Source: a virus. Taken from it: a DNA stretch of 48,303 nucleotides. The notes below the pieces were generated by a model. It was not told the origin of the DNA. It was given only the letters and a program-made list of their open reading frames with translations, and did not search any database. Location: positions 1 through 48,303 of IMG/VR virus record IMGVR_UViG_3300039251_000013, one strand, 5' to 3'. The translations under genes were made by a program, and so were the position numbers. This document shows positions 31,235 through 39,950 of this stretch, in pieces. Within the stretch, counting starts at the first letter, position 1, and each line of letters opens with the position of its first letter.

Positions 31235-31920
31235 GCAGCCTTGTCGTCTGCACGCCGTCCCGTGGGCTTATCCATTCGCGCACCGTCGAGGCTGTCCTGG
31301 CAAACGTGGCCGATGTACAGGCGCGTGGCCACGACTTCCGCGGCTGGGTATTCAGCCACGATTTGCCGATACCGGACTGTGACGAAGCCATCGTCGAGAA
31401 GGGGCTCGCAACGGGAGCTGAGGTGCTTCTCCTGGTCGAGGAAGATGTGATCCCCCCCGCAGACGCCCTGAAGCGCAGTCTGGCGCTCCTGGACGAGGGC
31501 TGGGATGTTGTGGCGGTCGATTACCCCGTTGGTCGAAGCGGCTGGGGCTGCCTGGTACGCGATCCCAAGGGCGACATCGAATGGTGCGGTCTCGGATGCA
31601 CCCTGATCCGCCGGGAGGTGTTCGAGAAACTGCCTCGACCCTGGTTCAGCTCCGACTACCAATACGTCGATTTCCACAAGGGCAAAGGCTGGGAGAGGTT
31701 CGCGAGTCCGCCGGACAACCGCCGCCGGTGGGGGGGGCAGGATATCTACTTCTGTATGAACCTCCGCGCCGCTGGCTTCCGCATCGGCCAGGTGCCAGAC
31801 ATGATCGCCGGGCAGGCCTTCGTGGAGCGGCTCGGCCTTCCGGGGACGAATGTTGGCATGCACAAGATCAGCATCCTGGATCGCATTCTTCAGCAGTACC
31901 CGGGCCCGGTGGAGCCATGA
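31231..31920 (+). CDS. glycosyltransferase-like protein with G8 tract
   Basis: 229 aa. VVCTPSRGLIHSRTVEAVLA and LLLVEEDVIPPADAL (acidic EED at the metal position) with a later GLGCTLIRREVFEKL and WGGQDIYFCMNLRAAGFRI match GT-A enzymes of phages. A run of eight G's (31730-31737) lies at the WGGQD codons, near the end of the gene, where slippage would cut off the C-terminus. Third transferase of the cassette. Confidence 0.75.
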   Translation: MSSLVVCTPSRGLIHSRTVEAVLANVADVQARGHDFRGWVFSHDLPIPDCDEAIVEKGLATGAEVLLLVEEDVIPPADALKRSLALLDEGWDVVAVDYPVGRSGWGCLVRDPKGDIEWCGLGCTLIRREVFEKLPRPWFSSDYQYVDFHKGKGWERFASPPDNRRRWGGQDIYFCMNLRAAGFRIGQVPDMIAGQAFVERLGLPGTNVGMHKISILDRILQQYPGPVEP

Positions 31921-32315
31921 GCATCGCACAGGGCCTCCGACAGTTGCTTGTCATCGAGCGCGCCTATGACCGCATGATCGCGGGCACGCCGCCTGTTGAG
32001 CAACTGACCGACTACGGCCATCCGATCCGGGACTGGGTAGCGCTGGAGGATCCAGAGCCCATCGACCCCGCTAACCCGACATGGCAGATGGGCTCCATCC
32101 AGGCGCTCAAGGCAACTGAGGTACCGCTGTTCAGCCAGGGCGGCGCCCAGGACATCTGGGCGCGGATCTTTCTGCTGCCCGACGTCGACGTGATCACGGC
32201 GGATCGCATCCACCTCAACACCGACACGGCCGGCCCGTATTGGGAGGTCAGCGGCGTCGTGGATCCCGCCGGCCGCAGCCACCATCTACAGCTCGACTGT
32301 AAGCTAGTGAAGTAA
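31917..32315 (+). CDS. neck / head-closure-like protein
   Basis: 132 aa, ATG 31917 overlapping the transferase. Strand-rich, with IWARIFLLPDVDVITADRI and a final beta-hairpin. Its place between the connector and gp10-like genes suggests head closure. Not confirmed by a motif. Confidence 0.55.
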   Translation: MSIAQGLRQLLVIERAYDRMIAGTPPVEQLTDYGHPIRDWVALEDPEPIDPANPTWQMGSIQALKATEVPLFSQGGAQDIWARIFLLPDVDVITADRIHLNTDTAGPYWEVSGVVDPAGRSHHLQLDCKLVK

Positions 32316-32319
32316 GCCG

Positions 32320-32895
32320 ATGCCGTACAAGACGCGTGAGGAAAAGAATGCTCAAGCCGCTCGGTACCGCGAGGCCAACCGAGAGTTGCTCCGCGAGCGG
32401 TCGCGCCTATATCGTTCGGCCCATCCCGAGGCCGTGGCGGCGGGAAATGCCCGATGGTATGCCGAACACGCCGAGGAGCAGCGCGCAAAGGGGCGCGCGC
32501 AGAGTCGGGAATATCGGCTATCTCACAGGACTGAGGTTCGCGAGACTGGCCGCCGTTGGTACGAAGAGAACAAAGAGCGACGTCTAGCGGTCGCTCGGCG
32601 ATGGCATGAAGAGCACGCTCCCCGGGCTGCCGCACTGGGAGCCGCCCGCAATGCCAACGTCAAGGCTGCTCGACTGGGCCAGCCGGATCGTCTGGCAGCG
32701 GACGAGGTTGAGGCTCTCTGGAGTGCCCAACCGACGTGCCAGAGTTGCGGTCGCCCTGTTCACGGGCTTGACCATATCGTCGGGTTCGAGCGGGGCGGCT
32801 CCAATACGCGTGCCAACATTCAGAACCTATGCCCTCCTTGCAATACGGCGAAGTCCAACCGTGAGCGTCGCGGTGAAACCCGGAAGGTCGCCTGA
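32320..32895 (+). CDS. HNH endonuclease with repetitive charged N-terminus
   Basis: 191 aa. Three similar segments built around a Tyr-Arg core (AARYREANRELLRERSR, ARWYAEHAEEQRAKG, RRWYEENKERRLAVARRW) form a long charged helix. The C-terminal HNH is CQSCGRPV, LDHIVGFERGGSN, then NLCPPCNTAKSNR. It interrupts the head-neck genes, in the manner of an inserted homing nuclease. Confidence 0.85.
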   Translation: MPYKTREEKNAQAARYREANRELLRERSRLYRSAHPEAVAAGNARWYAEHAEEQRAKGRAQSREYRLSHRTEVRETGRRWYEENKERRLAVARRWHEEHAPRAAALGAARNANVKAARLGQPDRLAADEVEALWSAQPTCQSCGRPVHGLDHIVGFERGGSNTRANIQNLCPPCNTAKSNRERRGETRKVA

Positions 32896-32897
32896 CG

Positions 32898-33473
32898 ATG
32901 GCGATTTCGAAGGCTCCCTCCGCCAAGGTCCTCGCCAACCGGGCCGCCGCGATCGTCATGAACCAGGCCGCACTGGACGCGGCCGGCCTCGGCATCGCCG
33001 ACGGCCTCTTCGCGCTCGGCAATCAGATCATCGCCGACGCCGCCAGCCGTGCGCCCAAGGACGCTGCCGAGGCCGCCAAACGCGGCGTCCCGATGATGGC
33101 GGACACCGGCCACTGCGCCGTGTGGGCGATGGGCAAGCTGGTCGCGGGCGACTCGTCGCTGGCCGCCTCATCGCAGAAGCCCCGCGGCCTCAAGGTGCCA
33201 GCCGATCAGATCGTGCTCGTGATGTGGTTCAGTTCGCCGCTCGCCCACTTCGCTGAGCACGGCACCGTCAAAGAAGCTCCCCGGCCGTTCTTCCTCCCGG
33301 CTGTCAATGCGGGGATCCCAGGCACCGGTAAGTTCGTCCTCCCAGCGATGGCGGCTCGTATCGCCGGCGGCGCAGCCCGGGCGACGGTCACAGCCTCTGG
33401 CGGGACGAGAAAGCAAGGCAACATCGCCGCCGCCAAGGCTCGCAAGACCGCCTGGAACAAGGCGCTCCGATGA
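32898..33473 (+). CDS. HK97 gp10-like tail/neck protein
   Basis: 191 aa. LGIADGLFALGNQIIADA at residues about 33-50, SSPLAHFAEHGTVKEAPRPF and then ...FLPAV are the family pattern (EHGTxxxxARPF). The C-terminus is basic. It helps complete the neck or the tail end. Confidence 0.8.
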   Translation: MAISKAPSAKVLANRAAAIVMNQAALDAAGLGIADGLFALGNQIIADAASRAPKDAAEAAKRGVPMMADTGHCAVWAMGKLVAGDSSLAASSQKPRGLKVPADQIVLVMWFSSPLAHFAEHGTVKEAPRPFFLPAVNAGIPGTGKFVLPAMAARIAGGAARATVTASGGTRKQGNIAAAKARKTAWNKALR

Positions 33474-33889
33474 TCTCCTCGCCCCTGACGAGTGCGGTCG
33501 CCGAACTCAATGCCGACGCGGGCATCCGCTCGCTCAAGGCTCCGGTTCGGGCCAACGAGCCCGCTCCGGGCGATGCCAGAGGGCCGAGCGAATACCAGCG
33601 TTTCATCGTCGTCAACTGGCTCGATGGCATGCCACGGCGCCGCCTTCCGATTCGGATGGTGGTGCTCGGCGTGCGCTCCTATGGCACGACCCCGGCAGAC
33701 GCCGAGGCGATGGGCATGGCGGTCGAAGCCGTCTTCCACGACAAGGGTGCGCGGATGGCGGCGAGCGGGCTGGGAACGTGGCACAGCTATGTGTCGGCGT
33801 CCGGCCCGGAGACCGACCCGGACACCCGACAGCCCCTCTGGCACAGCACCATCGAGTACCCGGTCACGCGGACCGAAATCGCAACCTAG
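33470..33889 (+). CDS. tail terminator-like protein
   Basis: 139 aa, ATG 33470 overlapping the gp10-like stop. RRRLPIRMVVLGVRSYGTT followed by AEAMGMAVEAVFHDKGARM resembles Siphovirus tail-terminator (gpU-like) proteins. Role inferred from order and pattern. Confidence 0.65.
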   Translation: MISSPLTSAVAELNADAGIRSLKAPVRANEPAPGDARGPSEYQRFIVVNWLDGMPRRRLPIRMVVLGVRSYGTTPADAEAMGMAVEAVFHDKGARMAASGLGTWHSYVSASGPETDPDTRQPLWHSTIEYPVTRTEIAT

Positions 33890-33964
33890 CGCCGCTGGCG
33901 CAACCGATCCGCCCTGAATGCGAGTGGGGGCGGTGAGGCAAACCCCTCTCGCGGGGAGTCGCAA

Positions 33965-34492
33965 ATGCCAATGACGATCACGGCCGAAGATGTCTTCTTC
34001 GGACCGCCCGACAGCCTCCAGTACAACAGCATCGAGCTGGGCGCGTCCGAGGACCCGGCCAAGCTCGTCATCACGGTGACCCGGTACGAGCCCGAGTTCC
34101 AGGGCGCCGTGGGCCCGCTCAAGGGTCTGACCCGCATCACCAAGATCAAGGCCGAACTCAGCACGAAGCTGAACGAGTTGGCGCTCTCCAAGCTCCAGGC
34201 GGCCTTGCAGAACACCAGCACGGCCAGCGTGGCGGGCACGCCGTCCATGACGAAGCTCACCCAGAGCATCGGCGTCGTGCTGACCGCCGACCATCACGAC
34301 GTCGTGATGAAGGCCACTGGCCCGGACGGCCAGCCCTGCACGGTCACTCTGACCGACGCACTCCAGACCGGCAACCTCACCTGCGAGTTCGGCGTCACCA
34401 TGACCGCCGGCACGCCTGTGACCTTCACGGCCTACGGCGACCCCGCCAATCCCACCCTGGCCCCTTACAGCATTGAGCGCTTGACGGTATGA
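33965..34492 (+). CDS. major tail tube protein
   Basis: 175 aa with GGGGAG seven bases upstream of ATG 33965. FGPPDSLQYNSIELGASED, then GLTRITKIKAELSTKLNEL and AGTPVTFTAYGDPANP are typical of short tail-tube proteins. Stands right before the tail chaperones, as expected. Confidence 0.85.
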   Translation: MPMTITAEDVFFGPPDSLQYNSIELGASEDPAKLVITVTRYEPEFQGAVGPLKGLTRITKIKAELSTKLNELALSKLQAALQNTSTASVAGTPSMTKLTQSIGVVLTADHHDVVMKATGPDGQPCTVTLTDALQTGNLTCEFGVTMTAGTPVTFTAYGDPANPTLAPYSIERLTV

Positions 34493-34968
34493 GCGCGAAC
34501 GAGGAGGAGGTCATCCGCGGCCTCCTCCCCTTCACCGTTAACGGCGAAGAGCGCCTCGTGCCGGAGCTTAAGTGGCGTGCTAACCGCGAGTGGCAGGAGC
34601 GGCTCGAGGCCGGGATCATCGCCCTGGCCAATACCCGCACTGACACGCCAGAGGGCGTCCGCGCTATGTCCGACACCGAGCGCGAACTCGTGCTGGCCTA
34701 CGACCAGACGCATGCCCTGGGCGACCTCGAGGACGCGACCGAGCGGGACATCGACGTCATCTATGACCGCCTCCTAGAAGTGGCCTACCCAAAAACCTCC
34801 AGCCAGACGGCCCTCGTTCTGACGATCATCCGCCGCGCCGTGGAGTCAGCCTCGCAGAACTCCTCGAGTGGGCCCTTGCCGTCTGGCACATCTGTCCCGA
34901 CGACCTCGAGCAAGCCTTCACCTACCGCCAGATCCTCCTCTACCACCAGGCGGCGCAAACGCGCATAG
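34489..34968 (+). CDS. tail assembly chaperone (gpG-like)
   Basis: 159 aa. The zero-frame product, encoded before the tape measure, with N-terminal strands, helices in the middle (IIALANTRTDT, RELVLAYDQTH) and a Ser/Thr/Arg-rich tail past residue 120. That tail is probably translation past the slippage point without a fold. It overlaps the tail tube stop by four bases. Confidence 0.85.
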   Translation: MSANEEEVIRGLLPFTVNGEERLVPELKWRANREWQERLEAGIIALANTRTDTPEGVRAMSDTERELVLAYDQTHALGDLEDATERDIDVIYDRLLEVAYPKTSSQTALVLTIIRRAVESASQNSSSGPLPSGTSVPTTSSKPSPTARSSSTTRRRKRA

Positions 34969-35189
34969 CCAAGGAACAGCGTGACCGAATGACCGAGACC
35001 TACGCGGCGACATTGGACGCGAACATGCGGGCACCCGTGCCGGTGTACGGAGTGACCGTGTCTCAGCATGATCTCGAGCCGCCGTGGTATCTGCCGCCCG
35101 CACCTCCGCCCAACAAGGCCAGGGGCCGAGCCCAGATGCAACGCCTCGCTCGGCTCGTTCCGGGTTCAGTGAAGGGCTACGACGCATGA
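34489..35189 (+). CDS. tail assembly chaperone, -1 frameshift product (gpGT-like)
   Basis: The -1 frame is open from the CCCAAAA site at 34788-34794 to 35189 and reads sensible protein: SLAELLEWALAVWHICPDDL, then FTYRQILLYHQAAQT, ending at KGYDA. With the first 102 residues of gpG this gives a fusion of about 233 aa. That is the G/GT pattern needed to assemble the tape measure in most siphoviruses. An ATG inside it (34989) is not needed as a start. Confidence 0.85.
34788..34794 (+). promoter_or_regulatory. -1 ribosomal frameshift heptamer CCCAAAA
   Basis: In the zero frame it is read C CCA AAA, the X-XXY-YYZ pattern. It lies 102 codons into gpG, where the open -1 frame begins to make sense. 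Confidence 0.85.
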
Positions 35190-37846
35190 GCGCTATCGCA
35201 GACATCTTCGCGAGTGTCCGTCTCCAACTCGACACCGGGCAGTTCCAGACCGACGCCGTAAGTGCCGCGAACTCGGCTGGCAAGTCCGCCGGCCAGACGA
35301 TGGGCGAGCAGCTCGGCTCGAAACTGCGGAGCGCCATGGGCTCCGCAATCGGCGCGGGTGCCGGCGCTCTGTTTGGAATCGCCATCCAGCAGGGCGCAGC
35401 ACTCGACGCCGCCACGCAGAAGCTCGCGGCGGACACTGGCCTAACGGGTCAGGCGCTCGCCCAGCAGAGTTCCGCCATCGACTCGATGTATCGGGGCAAC
35501 CTCCAGTCGATGGACTCGGTCGAGGCCTCGCTGGCAGAGGTCATCAGCGGGTTCAACCTGTCCGGGCAGGCGGCCGACGACCTCACTCAGAAGATGCTGA
35601 CCTACGAGACGGCGACTGGCCAGGATGCCCAGGCCGTGACTGCGCTCAAGATGGTCACCGATGCGTGGAACCTGACCGCTGCCGACGAAGGCACGATCAT
35701 GGATCAACTGGTGGCGAGCCACCAGAAGTACGGGACCAGCGTCTCTGATGACCAGACGTCCCTCCAGAAGATGGCACCCGCGCTAACCGCAATGGGCATG
35801 CAGTTCTCCGACGGCGTTGACCTGCTCAACATGTTCGCCGCCGCCGGCATCGACGCGAGCAAGGCCCCCACGGCATTGAACACGGCCATCAAGCAACTCA
35901 AGCCGGGCCAGACGCTCAACGACCTCATCAGCCAGATCAGCTCGATCCAAGACCCGCTGCAGCGTGCGCAGGTGGCCGCAAAGGACTTCGGCACCCGTGC
36001 TGGTGCGCAGCTAGCCGATGCCCTCAAGCCCGGGATTACCAGCCTCGACCAGTTCCAAACATCGACCACCGACACGCAGGGCGCCACCGACAGGGCGGCC
36101 GATGCGATCAGGAGCGATTGGGGCAATCAGTTCACGCTCCTCATGCACAACATCGGCGGCGCTCTGGCTTCCGTCAGCCAGAGCTTCGGTCCGCTCCTGA
36201 TAATCGGCGCTCAGATGACGCCGAAGATCGCGGCCGGGTTCGGCAGTCTCGCCGGGGCGCTCATCCCGAAGATCGCCGAGCAACTTGGCCTGACGCTTCC
36301 GACCTGGCTAGGCGGCGGAGCGGCGGCCGGCGGCGCGGAAGTTACCGGGACTGCTGGCGCCGTCGCGGCGGGCGGGCCCGCAGTCGCTGCGGCAGTCATG
36401 ACCCAGACGCCGGAGGTAGCAGCGGCCGGCACAGAAGTAGGCGCGGCGGCAGGGGAAGCGGCGGTAACGGCGGAGGCAGGAGCCGTAGCGGCTGGTGGCG
36501 CGGAGGTGGCGGCCGGGGCCGAACTGGCCGGGCCCGAGATCGCCGGAGCGGGCGCTGGCATCGGTGCCCTGCTCGGCGGCGCGATCGCCACAGCTGCGAC
36601 GGTGGCAATCGGAGCCGGGATCCTCGCGGCGGGCGCCTACGGGATCGGCTGGCTGCAGGGCCAGATACAGAACATCTTTGGCAGCGGAACGACGCAGAGC
36701 AACCTCCTCTCCTGGAACGGCCTGGGGCCGCAGGAGTATCAGCAGAAGCTCCTCGCACTACAGCAGGGTTCGCCGGGTGTTCTCACGCCCACGGTCACGC
36801 CCGCCGTGCCGAACTACGGGGCCACCTTCAGCGGAAGCGCCGTCGCCTTGGCGGGTCAGAAGCCAGCCATCACCGCCGCCGCGACGGACGCCTTCAGCGG
36901 TGTCGTTCCAGCGGTTCAGGCCACGATGGACGGCACGAATACGACCATCAGCCAAGGTACCGACGCGGACGTGGCCCTGATCAAGAGCAGCCGGTCAGCT
37001 CTTTCCGGTGCCTGGTCAGAGGCGCTCACTGCGGTCACGGACGAGGCGACGATCAGCTATCGCGAACGGGACGCGCTTGACGCGCTCAACGCGACGAAGA
37101 AACAGGTCAACGATAAGAAGACCTATGCGAAGCTGACGCAGGCCCAGAAGGACGCGCTCCAAGAGCAGTACTACACCCAGCAGTCGGCCTACATGACGCT
37201 GCTCGAGGAGGACTCGCAGTACGGCACGAGCGCTCAGCAGGCGACCAAGCTCAACGGGCTGCTTCAGAGCCAGGCCATGAAGGACGGGCTGGCCAGCCTC
37301 GATCCGAACGTCGTCACGATGTGGCAAGCGGTCCAGAGCGACACTCAGACGGCGCTGGACCACCTCACCGGCACTGTGAGCACGGGTGGCAACGCGGCCG
37401 GTAGCGCCTACGGCACCGGCTTCACCGACGGCATCGCCGCTGGCATCGCCAACGGGACCTGGGCAACCTCACTCCTCAACAGCGCCTCGCTCACGATGCA
37501 AGGTGCTCTCGCAACCTGGCACCTGCCCGGCGGCAGCAGCGAGAATTCGAGCGCGTCCGTGGCACCGGCGCCTGTGGCACCAAGGATCAAGCAATTCGCC
37601 ACCGGCACGCCGTTCGTGGCCAGCGACCAGCTCGCCTACATCCACAAGGGCGAGGCAGTGATCCCAGCCGGCCAGAATACGGGCGGCTTCGGCGGGCTCA
37701 CGATCGGCACGATCCAGCTCACCCTCACGGGCAACCCGGACCGGGCGGCGGCTAAGAGGTTCGCCGTCATGGTTCACGACGAGATCGCCGAGGAGATGCA
37801 GAAGCAGAACTCCAGGTTCAGTTCATACAGCGGGATACGGCCATGA
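35186..37846 (+). CDS. tail tape measure protein
   Basis: 886 aa, ATG 35186 overlapping the chaperone stop. Helix-rich, with AGAGALFGIAIQQGAALDAA at its start, an Ala/Gly-rich membrane-like span (residues about 375-490) and IHKGEAVIPAG near its end. Length sets tail length; at about 1.5 angstrom per residue this would be near 130 nm. It is long and hydrophobic as expected for a siphovirus. Confidence 0.92.
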   Translation: MSAIADIFASVRLQLDTGQFQTDAVSAANSAGKSAGQTMGEQLGSKLRSAMGSAIGAGAGALFGIAIQQGAALDAATQKLAADTGLTGQALAQQSSAIDSMYRGNLQSMDSVEASLAEVISGFNLSGQAADDLTQKMLTYETATGQDAQAVTALKMVTDAWNLTAADEGTIMDQLVASHQKYGTSVSDDQTSLQKMAPALTAMGMQFSDGVDLLNMFAAAGIDASKAPTALNTAIKQLKPGQTLNDLISQISSIQDPLQRAQVAAKDFGTRAGAQLADALKPGITSLDQFQTSTTDTQGATDRAADAIRSDWGNQFTLLMHNIGGALASVSQSFGPLLIIGAQMTPKIAAGFGSLAGALIPKIAEQLGLTLPTWLGGGAAAGGAEVTGTAGAVAAGGPAVAAAVMTQTPEVAAAGTEVGAAAGEAAVTAEAGAVAAGGAEVAAGAELAGPEIAGAGAGIGALLGGAIATAATVAIGAGILAAGAYGIGWLQGQIQNIFGSGTTQSNLLSWNGLGPQEYQQKLLALQQGSPGVLTPTVTPAVPNYGATFSGSAVALAGQKPAITAAATDAFSGVVPAVQATMDGTNTTISQGTDADVALIKSSRSALSGAWSEALTAVTDEATISYRERDALDALNATKKQVNDKKTYAKLTQAQKDALQEQYYTQQSAYMTLLEEDSQYGTSAQQATKLNGLLQSQAMKDGLASLDPNVVTMWQAVQSDTQTALDHLTGTVSTGGNAAGSAYGTGFTDGIAAGIANGTWATSLLNSASLTMQGALATWHLPGGSSENSSASVAPAPVAPRIKQFATGTPFVASDQLAYIHKGEAVIPAGQNTGGFGGLTIGTIQLTLTGNPDRAAAKRFAVMVHDEIAEEMQKQNSRFSSYSGIRP

Positions 37847-38196
37847 GCAGCTCCGGCTTCGCCCTCGGCCCGATCGACCCGATCTGGGTCGAGGATGGCA
37901 AGTACTCGGGTTTCGAGCATCCGCCGTTCATCACCCTCGTCGGCATCATCAGCGACGGGACCTCAACCGAGAACGAGGTCATTCAGTCCGGGTCCTTACC
38001 GCGCCGGCAGGCGACGGTGACGTTCCCCTGGGTCACCGATGCCGATTGGGCCACGATGAGCGGCTACCACGAGACCGTCACGCCGGTCACCTGGGTCGCG
38101 CCAGAGGAGACGCTCACCGTGATCGTGATGGAACTCAAGCCGACCCAGATCGCGCCTGGCCTCTGGACCGTGGACGCCACGCTGGTCGAGGACTGA
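37843..38196 (+). CDS. minor tail protein
   Basis: 117 aa. Strand-rich, with FITLVGIISDGTSTENEVIQ and a central TFPWVTDADWATMSGYHE. Stands between the tape measure and hub, where distal tail proteins are coded. Not otherwise recognised. Confidence 0.6.
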   Translation: MSSSGFALGPIDPIWVEDGKYSGFEHPPFITLVGIISDGTSTENEVIQSGSLPRRQATVTFPWVTDADWATMSGYHETVTPVTWVAPEETLTVIVMELKPTQIAPGLWTVDATLVED

Positions 38197-38197
38197 C

Positions 38198-39949
38198 GTG
38201 CAAGGGCTGTCCAGCGGTCTAGAGGAGATCCTCGTCTCCAAGTTCATGGCCGGTGCCAGCGGCTTTCACGCGCTCGTGGAGATCGAGGGCAGCCCGGACA
38301 CGGTCATCAGCGACTACGTGCCTACGCATGGCGCGTTCCCGTCCTCTCAGGATCTGCTCGGGGGCTGCTGGGCCCAGCCCGAACTGTACTACCCGTCTAC
38401 TAAACAGCCCTCTCCGTACACCTCCGGCCCGCTCCATCCCTACACCTACGCCTCATCCTTCAGCGGTGGCTGGGTTTACCCGCTCTACGGCGACTTGATG
38501 ACAAACGCCAACTCGGACGCTTGCTGGCCAGGCAACTGCCGCTTCGGGCTGGACGACTCGGTTACCCTGACTCCCGCGTCCTGGGAGGGGCGCTTCACCT
38601 GGGACCTGGGGACCGCCAAGGACGTGACTTACTGGCGGCTCATGGGAATAACGGTGGGTTCTAACGCTGGCTGCTGGAGCACCTGGACCATCGAATACTC
38701 GGACAATGGGACCACCTGGACGGTAGCGGACGCGCAGCCCGTGAGAGGCGGGGTGCTGCAGGGGAGCGTGGCCGCCGGGCCGCATCGCTGGTGGTCGGTC
38801 CATATCGCGGCAGGCACCAGCTACGGCGCCATGTTCGCCAACGCCACCTCCATGGAGATCTGGGGTGGCCACATCGCGCCGGTGCCGATCCAGGTCAAGC
38901 GCATCTCCATCGACAAGAGCCTCCAGACTGACGCGGACGGCCTTGAGATCGAGTGCGAACTCGCGCCGGAGGACGAGCCGCTCTGGAGCCAGTGGCTTCC
39001 GCTAGTCGTGCCCGACAAGAAGATCTGGGTCCATCAGTGGTACGGCGACCCTGCCAACTCGGTTCAGACGTTCTACGGCTTCATCGACAAGGGCGACGAG
39101 ACGCGGGACCGGAGCCAGCGGAGCATCGTCATAACGTGCCGGGACTTCATGAAGAAGGCGATCGTCCAGAGCGCGATCGTGAACTACCCGCAAGGGGCCA
39201 CCACGGCCGGGGCCGTGCGCACCCCAGCGAACTTCGTGTTCCTGAACATGCAGGTCTCCGACATCGTGAACGACCTGTTGAGCCACATGGACTTCCCCGC
39301 CACGGCGGTGACGACGACCGACTATATCGCCGGGGACTTCGAGGTGACGGACGGGACGAGCTTCGCTGCGGCGCTCGCGCAACTAGGGGCGCTCGTGGGC
39401 TATCACAGTTTCGCCACCGAGGACGGCACCTACCACTTCGAGCCTGTCGCCATTGGCAGTTCGTCATGGCCGTACACGAGTGGCGTGGACCTGATCAGCC
39501 TCGAGCGGGCCGTCGACGAGTACGAGTTGGCCACCCGGGTCAAGGTCGTCGGCAAGGACGCCAGCGGGAACGACGTGGTCCAGATCGCCATAGCCGGCGC
39601 TGGCGTAGTCGGGCTCCCCGAGCCGACCAGCCCCACCGGGGCGATGGAGGCGAGCCTGAACAATCCCATCCGCCGGGTGATCGTGAATGAGTCGGCGATC
39701 ACGACCACGACCCAGGCGGCTGCCACGGCCTCTGCGCAACTCGCCAAGCAGGACGGCTTCCGAAAGGTCTACGACTTCGGCATCGTGGGTAACCCCGGGC
39801 TCCAGAAGGGGGACACGATCGAGGCCATCGATTCGGTCATGAGCGAGAGCAGCTTCTGGATCGTGGACACCTACCGGACCGAGATGACCGTCGTTCCGGG
39901 CGGCGCTGGCACCTACGTCGGCGCTGTCGGTGGGACGCTGGTGGACTGA
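38198..39949 (+). CDS. tail hub / baseplate protein with discoidin-like insert
   Basis: 583 aa from GTG 38198. The N- and C-terminal thirds (VSKFMAGASGFHALVEIEG; then ITCRDFMKKAIVQ, FAAALAQLGALVGYHSF, LISLERAVDEYELATRVKV) are hub-like. Residues about 85-225 read like an F5/8 type C (discoidin) domain: WDLGTAKDVTYWRLMG and TIEYSDNGTTWT. The insert probably binds sugars on the host surface. Confidence 0.75.
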   Translation: MQGLSSGLEEILVSKFMAGASGFHALVEIEGSPDTVISDYVPTHGAFPSSQDLLGGCWAQPELYYPSTKQPSPYTSGPLHPYTYASSFSGGWVYPLYGDLMTNANSDACWPGNCRFGLDDSVTLTPASWEGRFTWDLGTAKDVTYWRLMGITVGSNAGCWSTWTIEYSDNGTTWTVADAQPVRGGVLQGSVAAGPHRWWSVHIAAGTSYGAMFANATSMEIWGGHIAPVPIQVKRISIDKSLQTDADGLEIECELAPEDEPLWSQWLPLVVPDKKIWVHQWYGDPANSVQTFYGFIDKGDETRDRSQRSIVITCRDFMKKAIVQSAIVNYPQGATTAGAVRTPANFVFLNMQVSDIVNDLLSHMDFPATAVTTTDYIAGDFEVTDGTSFAAALAQLGALVGYHSFATEDGTYHFEPVAIGSSSWPYTSGVDLISLERAVDEYELATRVKVVGKDASGNDVVQIAIAGAGVVGLPEPTSPTGAMEASLNNPIRRVIVNESAITTTTQAAATASAQLAKQDGFRKVYDFGIVGNPGLQKGDTIEAIDSVMSESSFWIVDTYRTEMTVVPGGAGTYVGAVGGTLVD

Positions 39950-39950
39950 C

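Noticed and set aside
34989-35189. separate 66-aa gene before the tape measure
   Set aside because: The frame extends upstream to a CCCAAAA slippery site and continues gpG in -1, so it is the end of the frameshift product.
36118-37080. 320-codon second frame in the tape measure gene
   Set aside because: Arg/Gly-rich shadow of the Ala/Gly stretch; no start site.
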